Source: Helicoverpa zea (Eukaryota > Arthropoda > Insecta > Lepidoptera > Noctuidae). From it: a DNA stretch of 64,000 bases. This document shows, piece after piece, positions 25,066 through 36,600 of the stretch. The DNA is taken from contig NC_061471.1 of NCBI RefSeq assembly GCF_022581195.2, forward strand, positions 4,278,001 through 4,342,000. Direction: 5' to 3'. The stretch's first letter is position 1, and every line of letters begins with the position of its first letter. The notes beneath the pieces are model-generated. The model did not search any database. It was not told the DNA's origin and saw only the letters and a list, made by a program, of their open reading frames with translations. The translations under genes were made by a program, and so were the position numbers.

Positions 25066-25345
25066 AGGGTTCCGTACCCAAAGGGTAAAATTGGTCCCTA
25101 TTGTTTTCGCTCCTCTGTCCGTCCGTCTGTTACCAGGCTGTATCTCATGAACCGTGATAGAGAGATAGTTTGAAATTTTCACAGGTGATGTATTGTATTT
25201 CTATTGCCGCTATAACAACAAATACTGAAAACTAGAATAAAATAAATATTTTGAAGGGCTCCCATACAAAAACGTGATTTTTTTGCTAATTTTTGCTCTG
25301 GTACGGAACCCTTCGTGCGCGAATCCGACTCGCACTTGACCAGTT
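25066..25345 (-). repeat. Interspersed element bounded by inverted GGGTTCCGTACC motifs
   Basis: The 13-bp word AGGGTTCCGTACC at 25066-25078 recurs inverted at 25300-25312 (GGTACGGAACCCT). Beyond the right copy the sequence, read on the minus strand, is GGTCAAGTGCGAGTCGGATT and then CGCGCACGAAGGGTTCC, a head very common in moth genomes and reminiscent of a tRNA-derived SINE because GGGTTCCGTACC resembles a B box. It has no protein capacity. Whether it is a SINE or a MITE is not settled here. Confidence 0.6.
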
Positions 25346-25584
25346 TTTTTATATTTTTATGCAAAGAAAACCTTTCAAAGTTTTTTCTTTCACCACAATT
25401 ACACCCAAAGTTGTCTTGTACACGTGTATTAACATGAGTCAGGAGTGCATGACCGCAGCTATTGACCTACTCCTTGAGTATGACTGGGACCTATTCCTTA
25501 ATTCCTGGTAAATATTATATTCTGGTCAAGGTCCTCTACACTTATCTGCCTTTGAAACGCGAGCCTCTACGGTTTCTATGTCAT

Positions 25585-25662
25585 TTCGGGTCATACCCTG
25601 AGGTAACTCATGATATGACCCGAATTCGTCACTGGGAATAGATTTTCCCAGTGACGAATTTT
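25585..25662. repeat. Pair of adjacent hairpins
   Basis: TTCGGGTCAT near 25,586 pairs with ATGACCCGAA near 25,614. Immediately after it, AATTCGTCACTGGGAA (25623-25638) is exactly inverted at 25645-25660 with a 6-nt loop. Likely a fragment of a MITE rather than a regulatory RNA. Confidence 0.6.
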
Positions 25663-26089
25663 TAATATCTGGAATTGAACAAGCGACACTGATATTCATT
25701 TCTTATACCTACAAGTAGTTTGTGGAATATTTAGGTAATTGCCACAACCGACTTCTGGAAATGGAGGAAGATTCACAATAATTCTTCATCGTTTTTTTTT
25801 CGGCCTTGGACAAGCGTCCTTAGGAAAGTCATCATGTATACATACTATTTGAAAAAATACCCCAGGCAAGCCAGGTGCCATTCAAATGGAATTCCAATAT
25901 AGTTAATAAACTAACTAATTAAAAGTATGTATGGGTAAATGAATAAAATATACTTAATCAAAATACAATCATTTATTGCCTGCTAAAGATATTGATTCAC
26001 TTACCTACCTATTGCGTTAATGTTACGTTATTGACACAGCTTACAGAGCTAAGAATACCAAAAAATGTGAATGTCGCTGGAATTGCTAA

Positions 26090-28268
26090 TTATGTTCTTC
26101 TTCGTATAATAATTTGCGATCGTGCCATAAACTCACAAATGAATGTTATTACAGACAAACAATAACCAGCTATGAGCATCATAAAAACATAGTAAGTATT
26201 CGACATGGACAGCGGTACGTGTTCAGATCGGTGATGACATTTACGCTTCAGCCACTCACGAATATATAGATCCCTGGAATATTTTGACAACACTCCAGAA
26301 TTAATAATGCGAAGCAAAAATTCCTTAATAGGACGAATTAAAACGGAACCCCGACGTAAATATATCGTTCTCAAAGAGGTAATATAAGGTTCTCTTAGAA
26401 TATACGTAGTCATTTTGCATTCATCATCGGTCAGTTGCCATAAATTAGCAAAATAATGAGCACTAGTCATAACAGTATAACAACTTTTGTCCGGGCAGTT
26501 TTTCACTAACATTAAACAATTAATTCTGTTCCCACAGTCCAGGTAACCCGAAAATTCCTTGTTATGTCGATATTGGAAATCAGTATATAAGACAGCTTTA
26601 TAATTCTTCAAATCTTGGGAGGTTTTCGGTTCTTGACCACGTACCGGTTCAGTAGTGACGCTGTACAAGTTGGCTTGAATCGCGTAGGGGAATATAAATG
26701 AAGTAAACAATAAACTTGAGAAAACAATTGCCTGTGGCCATCCAGCGCTTATTCTGTTGGCTGAACATTTATTCAATAAATATCCGAAAACCATAAGGAC
26801 GTCTTGAGAAAAATCTTTTTGTGCAGCAAATATAGACAAAAATTTTGCCGCTATACAAAAAATTACAAATAGCAAACCAATAAGAATAAAAGTTCCTGTA
26901 GACCCATGTAAAACTGCAACCAATGGGCCAACATATTTCTTATGGGGAAGTACGTAATACATGTAATCTATTGATATCGGGTAGCTATGAGATACGTTGC
27001 CAGAATACTCTTCTGTGATCGAATATCCTCCGACAGCACCCTCAACTTCATTGTTCTCTACTTTTTTTAACATGATATATTTGGTGTCATATGTAATGAG
27101 GGTTTTTGAAATTTTTTCTGCCACCGGGTGGCGCCACGTATGCGTCTGGTCCAAACAGCTGTCAAATAGTATGGAATTGTAGGTGCCGAACTTATTGTTT
27201 ATTGAAATTCTGTTATATTGGAAGTGTTATTGATTTTATTATGGACTACGGTCAGAATAAGGTTTCCGAACTAAAAATTGAGCTAAGAGAGAGGGTGCAA
27301 AAGTCACTGGTAGTTGAAAAATTTGTTAACACAATATGATTTAGTTTTTTTTATTTACTCAACCTCAATAGTAAAACAATAATGCAGTGCTTTAATTATA
27401 AAATAAAAAAACCACTAAAATCGTTCACTATTCATAGTAAAGATAAGCACTTTGACAGTTACCTGGACCTGACGACTCAGTGCGCCACCTGGTGGACGCC
27501 ATTTTAGAAAACCCTCATTGTTTCGTACTTGTCAATTTTCCCAAATTTTTTTAAATCAATTTTGACGCCATAGTGCTTTTCAAATAATGCAACGAACCAT
27601 TGTTCAGTTCCCTTGAAGGCGGTATCGAAATTCGTGAAAGGCCACAAATTGCGGGATATGAATTTATATTGGCAGTTACGAATATTTCCTTCTATCAAGA
27701 TGGGTAATTGTTTCTCGCTGCAAAAATCCGAGCACGATGCCCATAATGTTAGATGACCTGCTTTATAACAACGATTAGATGTTGTAAAATTGTACTTATA
27801 AATAAAATATTCGTCATCCTTATGTAAAATAAGTGATGCAAAGAAAATGTTATACGTATGAAGTAAATCAGTAATATCATGTAAACTGTGATGTTTATGG
27901 CTTTTCAGGACGATAATGAAACCTGCTAAGGGATTCCAAAATATGTCGGAGGTGACTTCCTTTAATCCTTTCTCTAAGTCTTGAAAATCTTCACTCATGA
28001 CGAGATAATACTTATTGCTTAAATCGTTTGTATTCCAAAAGAATCTTCTTGAAACAAATCTTACTCCGGTCAGGTTATGAAGCGCTGATAATTTTATATC
28101 GTTTTTAATGTTCATAAGTGTCACGTCCACTACTTTGGTGTATCTATTGTAATCGACTTTTTCTATTATCTTCACGACACAATTTGTTAAACTTTCAATA
28201 TTTTCGTGATCACTTGTTAAAAAGGCACCAGCACTGACTATAGAGTAGAACATGGCTAGAAAAAACAT
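26090..28268 (-). pseudogene. Divergent ionotropic receptor (IR), frame split by a MITE-like insert
   Basis: The N-terminal part (28268 to about 27519, 250 codons) has a signal peptide (MFFLAMFYSIVSAG), an extracellular half and an S1-like segment around NLWPFTNFDTAFKG. The C-terminal part (about 27091 to 26090, 333 codons) has the S1 end (GGYSITEE), TM1 (ILIGLLFVIFCIAAKFL), a pore region, TM2/TM3 (IVFSSLLFTSFIFPYAI), S2 and the last TM (YYVFMMLIAGYCLSVITFI). This is a chemosensory ionotropic receptor, a variant ionotropic glutamate receptor lacking classic glutamate contacts. The two parts are separated by an inverted-repeat element (27095-27518). Joined across it they give about 583 aa, normal for divergent IRs, which are often intronless. 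An alternative is an intron (donor at 27512-27511, acceptor at 27147-27146) giving 603 aa with about 19 element-derived residues. An AATAAA lies near 25,975 on the minus strand. Confidence 0.82.
27095..27518. mobile_element. MITE-like inverted-repeat element inside the IR gene
   Basis: The two ends are imperfect inverted repeats of about 70 bp. Read inward, both have AATGAGGGTTTT, then CCACC(G/A)GGTGGCG, then CGTC(T/A)GGTCCA and CTGTCAAA, in the same order and spacing (27095-27167 and 27451-27518). The flanking triplet ACA occurs on both sides (minus strand, 27519-27521 and 27092-27094), consistent with a short target-site duplication. The interior has no open frame. The class is not assigned. 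Confidence 0.78.
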
Positions 28269-28730
28269 TTCCGTTGGTGCCACAAACTGTACTTGGCTAA
28301 TGCTGATTTTAAAGTAAAAGCATTTGCCTCGCTAATGCTGCCTCCATCATTAACTTACTACCAACATCAATCACAAAATTGATTTTAATCAGTTACTTAT
28401 CTAAGTTTTACTTAACTGCAATCGAATTAGTCGCCAAAGATAAACTATTACTTTTCAATACAAATTAATGGACGCCGAATAAAAATGGTTTAACACCATT
28501 ACCTAACTATACACCCACGGAGGATAATTTGAATTTCATTGTATTGTGGTAGCCCGTAGTAAAGAATTTATGAAAGTGGGATTGAAACTTGCTAATAACT
28601 TCGATTACAAGAAGCAAATTTATTATAAGCTGGGGTACCTAGTAGATTTTAAGAAGCTTATTTTTTTTTGTATCGTGTATTTGTATCATGTATGACTATC
28701 TTATCTTAACGAGTTCTTCTATATTTCGGC
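28269..28730. other. No gene seen; upstream of IR
   Basis: AT-rich flank that must include the receptor's promoter. No clear TATA or initiator element can be singled out. Confidence 0.4.
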
Positions 28731-28732
28731 AG

Positions 28733-28905
28733 ACACATTATGGCAAGTCCCGGTTGTCTTTTGAACATTCCTTACCATTCGGTACGGGTTGGTTCAGTCA
28801 GTTGGTCAGCAAAAGCCAGAAAATCTGGTCTGACTGACAACCAATGTTACAGAATGGTATAGGGTCCCTCAGGTCACTATGCTCTTCATTCTCTCCTCTA
28901 AAAAA
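28733..28905 (+). repeat. Degenerate SINE-like fragment
   Basis: The order of words (CGGTACGGGTTGGTTCAGTC, AGCCAGAAAATCTGGTCTG, then AGGTCACTATGC) follows the body of the element at 19505-19885 with many changes. An old copy. Confidence 0.4.
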
Positions 28906-29158
28906 ACTAAAGACAAGGTCCATAATTGTTTCTGTCTAATTTTACCCACCAGCCTTGTATACATTATGGGATGCAATAAAGTTATTGATTATTTTGTTGA
29001 ATTGAAGAAATCAGACACGTGTATAACAAAATATATCCGTATGTAATAATGAACAGGAAACTGATAAATAACCGTAAGTACGTACCTACAACTAACTGAT
29101 ACTGTATGAATTGAAAAAATCGCATCCTGTGTGTGGTTCCTTTTAGGCAGTATGATCG

Positions 29159-29171
29159 AAAGACTTTAGCC
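29159..29171. repeat. Target-site duplication, left copy
   Basis: AAAGACTTTAGCC here is repeated exactly at 30295-30307, bracketing the LINE insertion. Confidence 0.88.
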
Positions 29172-30294
29172 TTTTTTTTCCGACGTCAAAAATCATCAAA
29201 TGACCCCTCCCGCTGTGGGTTAGCAGCGGTGAGGGAGTGTCAGACTCTTACTGACTAAAAACCGTCGTGTTCCGTCATTGGCCTTTTATGTACCAGGGCC
29301 GCGGTATCTCTTTCGAACAACCCGCAGCCCCGGCAGGCCTTGGCCCTGCTGGGCCCCGCTGGGGTTGCTGGGGCGCGCGTTGTTCCACGCGCTCCTCAAA
29401 GAGATGTTCTTTGAGGAGCGCGTGGAACACCGCGCGCCGTCGACACGGGTCTGTCGTCTAAGCAGACAGAGGGACGATGAGCCACCCAAACTCACCGCCC
29501 ACAGACCCACGCCTACGGTGGCCGGGAGTCATCACGCGACACCCGGCGCCCATGGTGTCTACCTGGTCCAGCGCGGCGACCGGTATGAGAGGTGCGTACT
29601 CTCTGGCGTTCCGCCTCCTCCTTCTCGAGCATGACCGCTTCGCAGAAGGAGGCGACGGCATCCCATTCCCTCTCGCCCCGGACCATGGCCTGAACCAGGG
29701 CCGGACGCGAGAGGTCGCCGCCGCCCAAAGCCTCGACGAGGACCCGGCGGTGCCCCTCCCATGCGGGGCACACCTGGACTGTGTGGTCCACCGTGTCCTC
29801 GGGGCTGTCCGCACAATGGTGACACCTGGGCGCCTCCTCACGACCGATTCGGTGCAGGTACCTCCCGGAACAACCGTGTCCGGTGAGGACCTGCGTCATG
29901 CGGTACGTGAGGGCGCCATGACTCCTCCCGGGCCACTCCTCAAAGAGGGAACTTACCGCCACGATGGTGGCGTGCCCTGCACTGGGTTGCGACAGTCGCT
30001 CCCTCCAGGCCACCATGAGATCGCGCCGGAGCTCTGCCCGCTGCGCGATAACTTGCCACGGCAAAGGGGTTTCCCCCCTGCGCTGAGCCTCCTCGCGCCA
30101 GCCGTACAGGTGCAAGAAGACTCTCGCCTCCAGATCCCACGGTGGCAGTCCGGCTAGTAGGCCAGCTGCTTCGCGGGAGATCGTGCGGTACCCCCGGATT
30201 AGCCTGATGGCTATCACCCTTTGGGGCACGTTCAGGTAGTGTACGGCCCGCTTCCGTACCGAACGTGCCCATACCGGGGCCCCGTAAAGGGCCA
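29172..30294 (-). mobile_element. 5'-truncated R1-clade LINE with 13-bp target-site duplication
   Basis: A GC-rich block of 1,123 bp in AT-rich surroundings. Read on the minus strand it starts inside the reverse-transcriptase ORF. About 260 codons (30295 down to 29513) encode the C-terminal part, including GAPVWARS, a CHHC-type zinc knuckle (CHHCADSPEDTVDHTVQVC) and an acidic/basic tail. The 3' UTR ends in an A8 tail, seen as T8 at 29172-29179. Exact 13-bp duplications flank it, so this is a clean target-primed insertion truncated at the 5' end. It ends 390 bp before the Tmem245 ATG, so it could affect that promoter. The coding frame is open but catalytically incomplete. Confidence 0.88.
29373..29437. 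repeat. Long hairpin in the LINE 3' UTR
   Basis: GTTCCACGCGCTCCTCAAAG and one further base (29382-29402) are exactly inverted at 29408-29428, with a 5-nt loop. The pairing extends outward to 29373/29437 with one mismatch, giving a stem of about 30 bp. It lies between the LINE stop codon and its A-tail, where a 3' structure could be recognised by the element's own reverse transcriptase (inference). Confidence 0.85.
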
Positions 30295-30307
30295 AAAGAC
30301 TTTAGCC
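30295..30307. repeat. Target-site duplication, right copy
   Basis: Exact second copy of AAAGACTTTAGCC (first at 29159-29171). Confidence 0.88.
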
Positions 30308-30684
30308 TGCGATGGACAAATAAAAAAAATCTAACCGTTCCTATGTGTCAGTGTCACTATGTCACTATTTTGATGCTATTTTGTCCCAAAACAATCTTTT
30401 GCATAATAGAACATTACATCTCCCTCCCTCTCGTAAAAAATGTATTATGCTATCTTGCTGTCAACAAATGTGAGCAAAATGACAGCTGATAGGCAAATCG
30501 AGTCAATTTTGATACTGAAACGCGACCGCGTAGCGAAATGATCCCGAAAATCAAATAAAAACTATGATCTCATAATATTCAAATAAATTCAAATGTGGTT
30601 TCTACTCATTCCGTGTTATTTAATTTAATTTTAATGTCACATACTTAAAGTTTTTCTTGTGCAAAATTGTAACATCAAGGAAAC
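30308..30684 (+). promoter_or_regulatory. Probable Tmem245 promoter and 5' UTR
   Basis: The 377 bp between the LINE insertion and the Tmem245 ATG hold no other gene. They should contain the transcription start unless an upstream noncoding exon lies beyond the LINE. No TATA box is evident, as expected for a broadly expressed gene. Confidence 0.4.
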
Positions 30685-33600
30685 ATGCAGCAGTCGCCTT
30701 TCGAAAATATATTCAATATTATAGGTGGGATAACGGAAGGGAACGAGAAACCCATGAAACATGGCTTCTATAACGCCTTTGCTCTGTTTATATTGGCAAT
30801 ATGTTGTGCCGCAATGTATGTTTTATACCTCATCTTGGAGCCTTTTTTCAAGCCTTTATTTTGGGCTCTGTTAGTGGGCTCCTTACTCCACCCATTCAAA
30901 TATAAGCTGTCTAAGAAGCTGAAATCATGGTTCGAAGATTTAGAGAAGACCAACACCTCTGTGGTAGTTGGTTTGATGATAATACCAGTGAATGTGGTCA
31001 ACTATGCTTCTGATACTGTTGGACAGCAGTTCATAGATCATTATAAGGTGAGTCAAAGAAAAAGTCAAGGTACTATTACTCTATTGCTAAAAATACATTC
31101 TTATAAAAGGGTAAGATATGTTTACACCAGTACCAAATTATAATCTAAAAATAACTGTAGCTTTTATTTAATTAAAGTGCATTTCTTTGAATACAAGTGT
31201 CTGAATTATTTAGTGCCTAAATAAGACATTCTATGCATTGCTATTACCTATGTCTGCAATTCATTCTAGCTAGATGATTAAACCAAGCAATGTCAACTGT
31301 TTCATGAGATAGTGGCGAAGGAAAGTATCATGGCATTGCATCTCATTGACTAGCAGTATAGAGTCCTGTATTTAAAGGCCATAAAAAGATGATGAGCAAG
31401 CAATGAGAACCGGCTAAATGTAATCGGCATGCACATTATTAACAACACTAAAAGACATTACTTTTAATAGCCTATTACTGCATCTGGGATTGTACAGAAA
31501 TGTCTTGTATTGAATTATTCTTCATTCTTAGAAATATAAATCATTTATTTTGCTTACAGGATACTGATTTTTTTTATGTAAGGTCTTAGAATTAGCATCT
31601 AAAGTCACTATCTATTTGGATACAATACAAACTAGAAATACACATTATTTGGAGATGAATTAGTTACAGTGCAGATCCACACGAGACACAATTGATTTTC
31701 TATTGTTCTCTAATTAACTGCATTCAAGAGGTTAATGTATGATATGAATCACAGAAAGTATTTAGTACTTTTGAAGCCACGTTGCAAAATAGGGATTACT
31801 AGTTTAATTAAGTTCAAGGATATCTATAGTTATTTATGAGTTCATAAAATTAAATAATACAGGAATACATTACTGTAGGAAAATATCACTCTAAATTAAA
31901 CAAGCATCAAAAAACACCCATGTTACATTTATAGTTCAAGTGCATCACTCACCATCCTCCTGCCCTTGTCCCAATTTTATTTGGGGTCATTGTACCATGT
32001 CTCATCCTTCCATACTCTTCTATCTGCTACCACCTCCCAAGGAACATTCTTTCTAGCCATATCTACTTTCAAACAAGTTATCATTTTATTTTTTCCAGAC
32101 TGTAATAGGACTGTTATCTGCAATATTTGTGTTGCCATGGCTGTACAACGCAGTGCCAAGAAGTCTGGTTTGCTTATTCTGGCAATTCAGCAGCTTCATC
32201 AGCTTCTCCACTACCTTACTCATCAGTGTCTGCAGCTCATATATTGTAAGTTATCTAACTGAAGTTAACTATTATGAACAAATATTTTACTACTGAAATA
32301 TTGCATTGAATTATCTAAAATCTAGAGCTGAATTAGTCCTCTCGGTGAAAATGGATGTTGGAGATACATTGAACCTATTGTCAAGCAGACATTTTTCTTT
32401 CTACCTTTCATAATAGTAGAAAGGACTTACAGGAAGGTGTGCACTTTAAAATGAGTTATAAACTGGTATGAAACCAGCTAAGTTACTATGAAGGTCATTT
32501 TCTTCTTCTATAAGCACCCTTTTTTATTCATTCCAGACTTTAACAATATTCTTAGCTTACATTATAAGCGTGTACATACTATGGACACCGCAGAGAGCGT
32601 CTATATTTCGCATGACGTCACAACTCTTATGGCTAGTCATTTCAAGTTTTATCGCGAGCCTCACTGGACCCCTGCAAGTTTACACCTTTGTCTTCCTACA
32701 AGCAATCTGCATCACAGGCTTTGCTTTAGAAGTGATAGATATACATAAGAAGATGTTGGAAAAAGGTTTGTTAACTATGTAAATATTCTTGCTCTTGTTG
32801 TTAAGTTGCACTTGTTTTTTTTTTCTTTTTTGGCCATGTACGCTATCGAGGCTCATTGTAAACACCAAATTCAAATTTCAGATCCAGAAGCTTCCATGAT
32901 AGTAGCGTTACACAAAGCCATAACGTATGAACATGAAACGGAAAAAAAACCAGAGGAAAATCCTGAAGAGGATACTCACGTAGAATCCAGTGAGCAAGAA
33001 GGTACTCCAGAAAAAGATACTCCGTCCCCCGTTACGCCAGAAACATCAGGTAAAAGGGGAAGCTGGGCACCTACTGACGCCACACAAACTTCCCCACGGC
33101 ACGCTAAAATGTTATTCAAAACAAGAACACTGTCCGCATTGCCTTTGTCGAACCCGAAAATTAAATACGATACCCGATTGTTGGCAGCCTTCAAACAAAG
33201 GTCGCTTGACGAGAATTATATGAAAAATAACTTCGATAACGATGAAGAAACAGCAATATACTTCAAGCTTCTATTCTTTGGATGCTTGTGTATGCTGGTC
33301 TGGAAGCATATCTGGTTATTACCAGTTACATTGTTCTTTTTGGCCATCCATGTACTGAAAAGGTTGTTGGACTACTTTGGTGTGTGGCTGTTCTTTGAGA
33401 ATCATTACAACAATGTTATGGGCAAAATTAAGGCCTGGTGGAAATTGAGGTAAGAATAAAACCTTCATACCTTCACTCTGAAGTTTCGTTTGATCGAAGT
33501 AAATCAAAATATAAGTTCCGTTTATATGAAACCCCCGCGATTGCACTGGGGTCTTCTAACCATACCTTCCTCTTTACATTAGTATAGATAATAGTAGAAT

Positions 33601-36600
33601 CTGTTATTTTGTAGGCAATCAGCATTACTCCCCGCCCACGTGCTCGGATTGGGCAAGGTGGCCTCAGTATGTAACGCAAGCTTCAGAAACATGGCATACA
33701 GCTCCGTAGACACGGTGTCAACGTGCATCGTCATTGTCGGACTAATCCTCTTCCTTACCTTCGCTATTATCTTCATATTTATTCAGGTAGCTTACTAATA
33801 TAATACGTTTTTTAGTTTGTAATTCAAGATCTAGTTTCATGGCAATTGGAACTATATCAGCCGTACTTAATATTCTGAAAAGGCCAGGTGATAAAAAAGT
33901 TGTTAAAATACAATTCCCTGGCTGCATCAGAAAAAATATAAATAAGTTTAAAAATCGCAGGGGACTGTTAGACACTTGCTTATAGCCACAACATGGTCAT
34001 CTATTAGATACACTGGCTGAGAAAGAATAAAAGAGGTTCAATTCCATTTATGAGAATGTGCGCCCTTCAAAATTGGACCTTATTCTCAAAGACATAAGGT
34101 TGAAGTTTATATGACCTAATATTTATCCATACTATTTCAGATATACTCGGAAGCGATAGTGGTGGTCCAACTAAGTGGTAGTCTGTTGAACAGTACTTAT
34201 GTTCAGAACAGTGAATTGCATGCGTATCTGCCTGAAGGTTGGGAGGAGAAACTTGACTCACTCATTGATAACGCTTACACTTATGGGAGGGAAGGAATCT
34301 CAACTGCGGTGAGTATAATAGTCAGCGAATATAAGCTATTGCAGTAAAACCAAGGTCCTCAACTGTCGTCAAATAAGTTTGCCGCTCGGAAGTCGGCCTT
34401 TTGATGTCTTGTATGTGTATGAGAGTATTATTTTAGCATATGAGAGGGTAAGCTTACAAATAGGTGAGTCTGTCGGAGTCTACAAAGTAAGTCGTATTAG
34501 CGAATGTGCGATTCGTTGTTTATTACAAAGAATAAATCAATGTTTTTTAATTATTATTTTTTCTTTGTCTGCTTTCATACGGAATAATAAAGATTGACAA
34601 AATTGTAAGTGATTATTTAATAAAAACAAAGACTGACAGGAGCATGAATTGTGTACATACATATAATCATATCTGCTTCACCATAATATATAAATATTTA
34701 TATCACAAATATGTACAATACCTATGTGTAAAATACTGTTTGAATAGATTAGCATGACAATCAATGAACACCCTAATTTCAGTTGATTCATATTTGTTAA
34801 AACATTTCACAAAAATGTCTGTGCATATATAGGTCATCATTTTCTATTATGTTTGTAAGCTTGTATATTAGTAGGTATACTTGTGTTACCAGTTTAAAAA
34901 AATCCTTTGCATTCCGACCTCTTTACAAACCTTTTTTTTTAAATGCAGGTAAAAAGTTTACTAAAAGAAGGCGACCCGGAGAAGATACAACGGGTAGAAC
35001 ATCAAATACTGGAGCTTTGGGACCGAGTGTACCAGAGTTGGGTGTCGGGACACTTTGCGTCGGCCGGCGGGCCTCAGGTCGACGGCTCGGCCATACAAGA
35101 CTCCTGGGATAGCTTTGTTAATGACGTGTCTAATACTCCCGGTAAGAATTGGCATCATGTTTTGGTTTGGAGCTACAGAATAAAGCATTTTTATTCTTTA
35201 TTGGCTGTGATTTGGTATTTTTGTTTTTATAGGGGCCAGATGAAAAATTATTTTTTTGCCAAAAAATATTTAATATTTTTGATGAGAAGTATTTAATAAT
35301 GGTCAGTTCCATCAGTTACTGATAAAGGTTCTGATAGCCTATCAAGAACTTACCTGTACTTACCTTAACTATAAATTTTGATCCTCGATAGCCAATATCT
35401 GACAAATAGCATTTACTACCAGATGAATAATTAAGACTTTTTTTATACCATTCCTTTCCATCCAGCTATGTTCGACTTCTCCGGCATAGCGGCGTGGGTG
35501 CAAGCAAACGTTGGTACCTTAAGTGCCATCGCGACCAGCATCTGGGCTCCTCTAGCAAGTAACGTGTCCCTATTGGCTGGGTCCCTAGGCGCCTTCACCT
35601 CGCTGTTACTGTGTGGCGGCAGTGCCCTCATTAATATGTTTATTAATTTGGTAAGTGTTAACGTAATTAGATTGTAAATTAGCCATTTCACTAATTGAGT
35701 AGCTTACATAGGCTTTGCTAGTATTTCCAAATTGATAATTAAAATATCGCCACACCTTGCACGGCTGATATCAAACGTGTGATTCACCGGGAATTGACCC
35801 CGCGAACTTCTGTTCGGCAGTCCGGCTGATGGGCCAATGGGGACCATTGCGTCAACTAGGTCATCAAATAAAAGCAAATAGGTACCCTATATACAACATT
35901 TTGGGTACAAAGTTTATTTTATGTATTGCAAATATCCCTTTGTACCAGGTGGTGTTCTTCACAACATTATTCTATCTGCTGGCATCAAGTAACGCGCTCT
36001 ACAAACCAGTGGAAGCCATCACTCAGATGCAACCCAATTTCGGACCGAGGCTTGGCATAGCACTGTCTGTGGCTATCAATCAGGTAAATAGAACTGTGTT
36101 GTACAATTGGATTTCGTATAAAAATCACTAGCCTCCGCCGCTTACCGGAAAAACTACTCCGGGCACCAGGATAAAAAGTACCTAGTTGGCTATCTAACAA
36201 TGAAATATTTTTTCATAACACTCCAGTCGTTCTGGCGATATGATATGTAAAAATGCTAAGCAGTTGGAATAAAAGGAAGTCTTCTAGTTAATAACCGTGT
36301 CGATGCATATTATCCTGCAAAATATTTAATAACTAATATTTATCCCTTTAAAACATTACTGGGAGGGACTACACAGTTCAGTTTGATAATATCGTACGTA
36401 CTTTCGTGCCTTAATTCTTAGAGAAAATGGCCGTTGTAAAAAAATGGCGGCAAGATATCTCAACGACGCAATTTTTTAATGATCAACTTTTTTGGGTTCT
36501 AATCTCTAGCAATTAATAATTTTACAAGGTTATCGTGAAAAAAAAACTCAAATTACCAAAGTTCAGAGATAAACAGAAATATTTCTATTCCAATTTGATA

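Noticed and set aside
29477..30157. 226-codon plus-strand frame
   Set aside because: Antisense shadow of the GC-rich LINE reverse-transcriptase C-terminus.
35740..35850. Possible tRNA gene on the minus strand
   Set aside because: The B-box is mutated and the cloverleaf does not close; treated as a decayed SINE.
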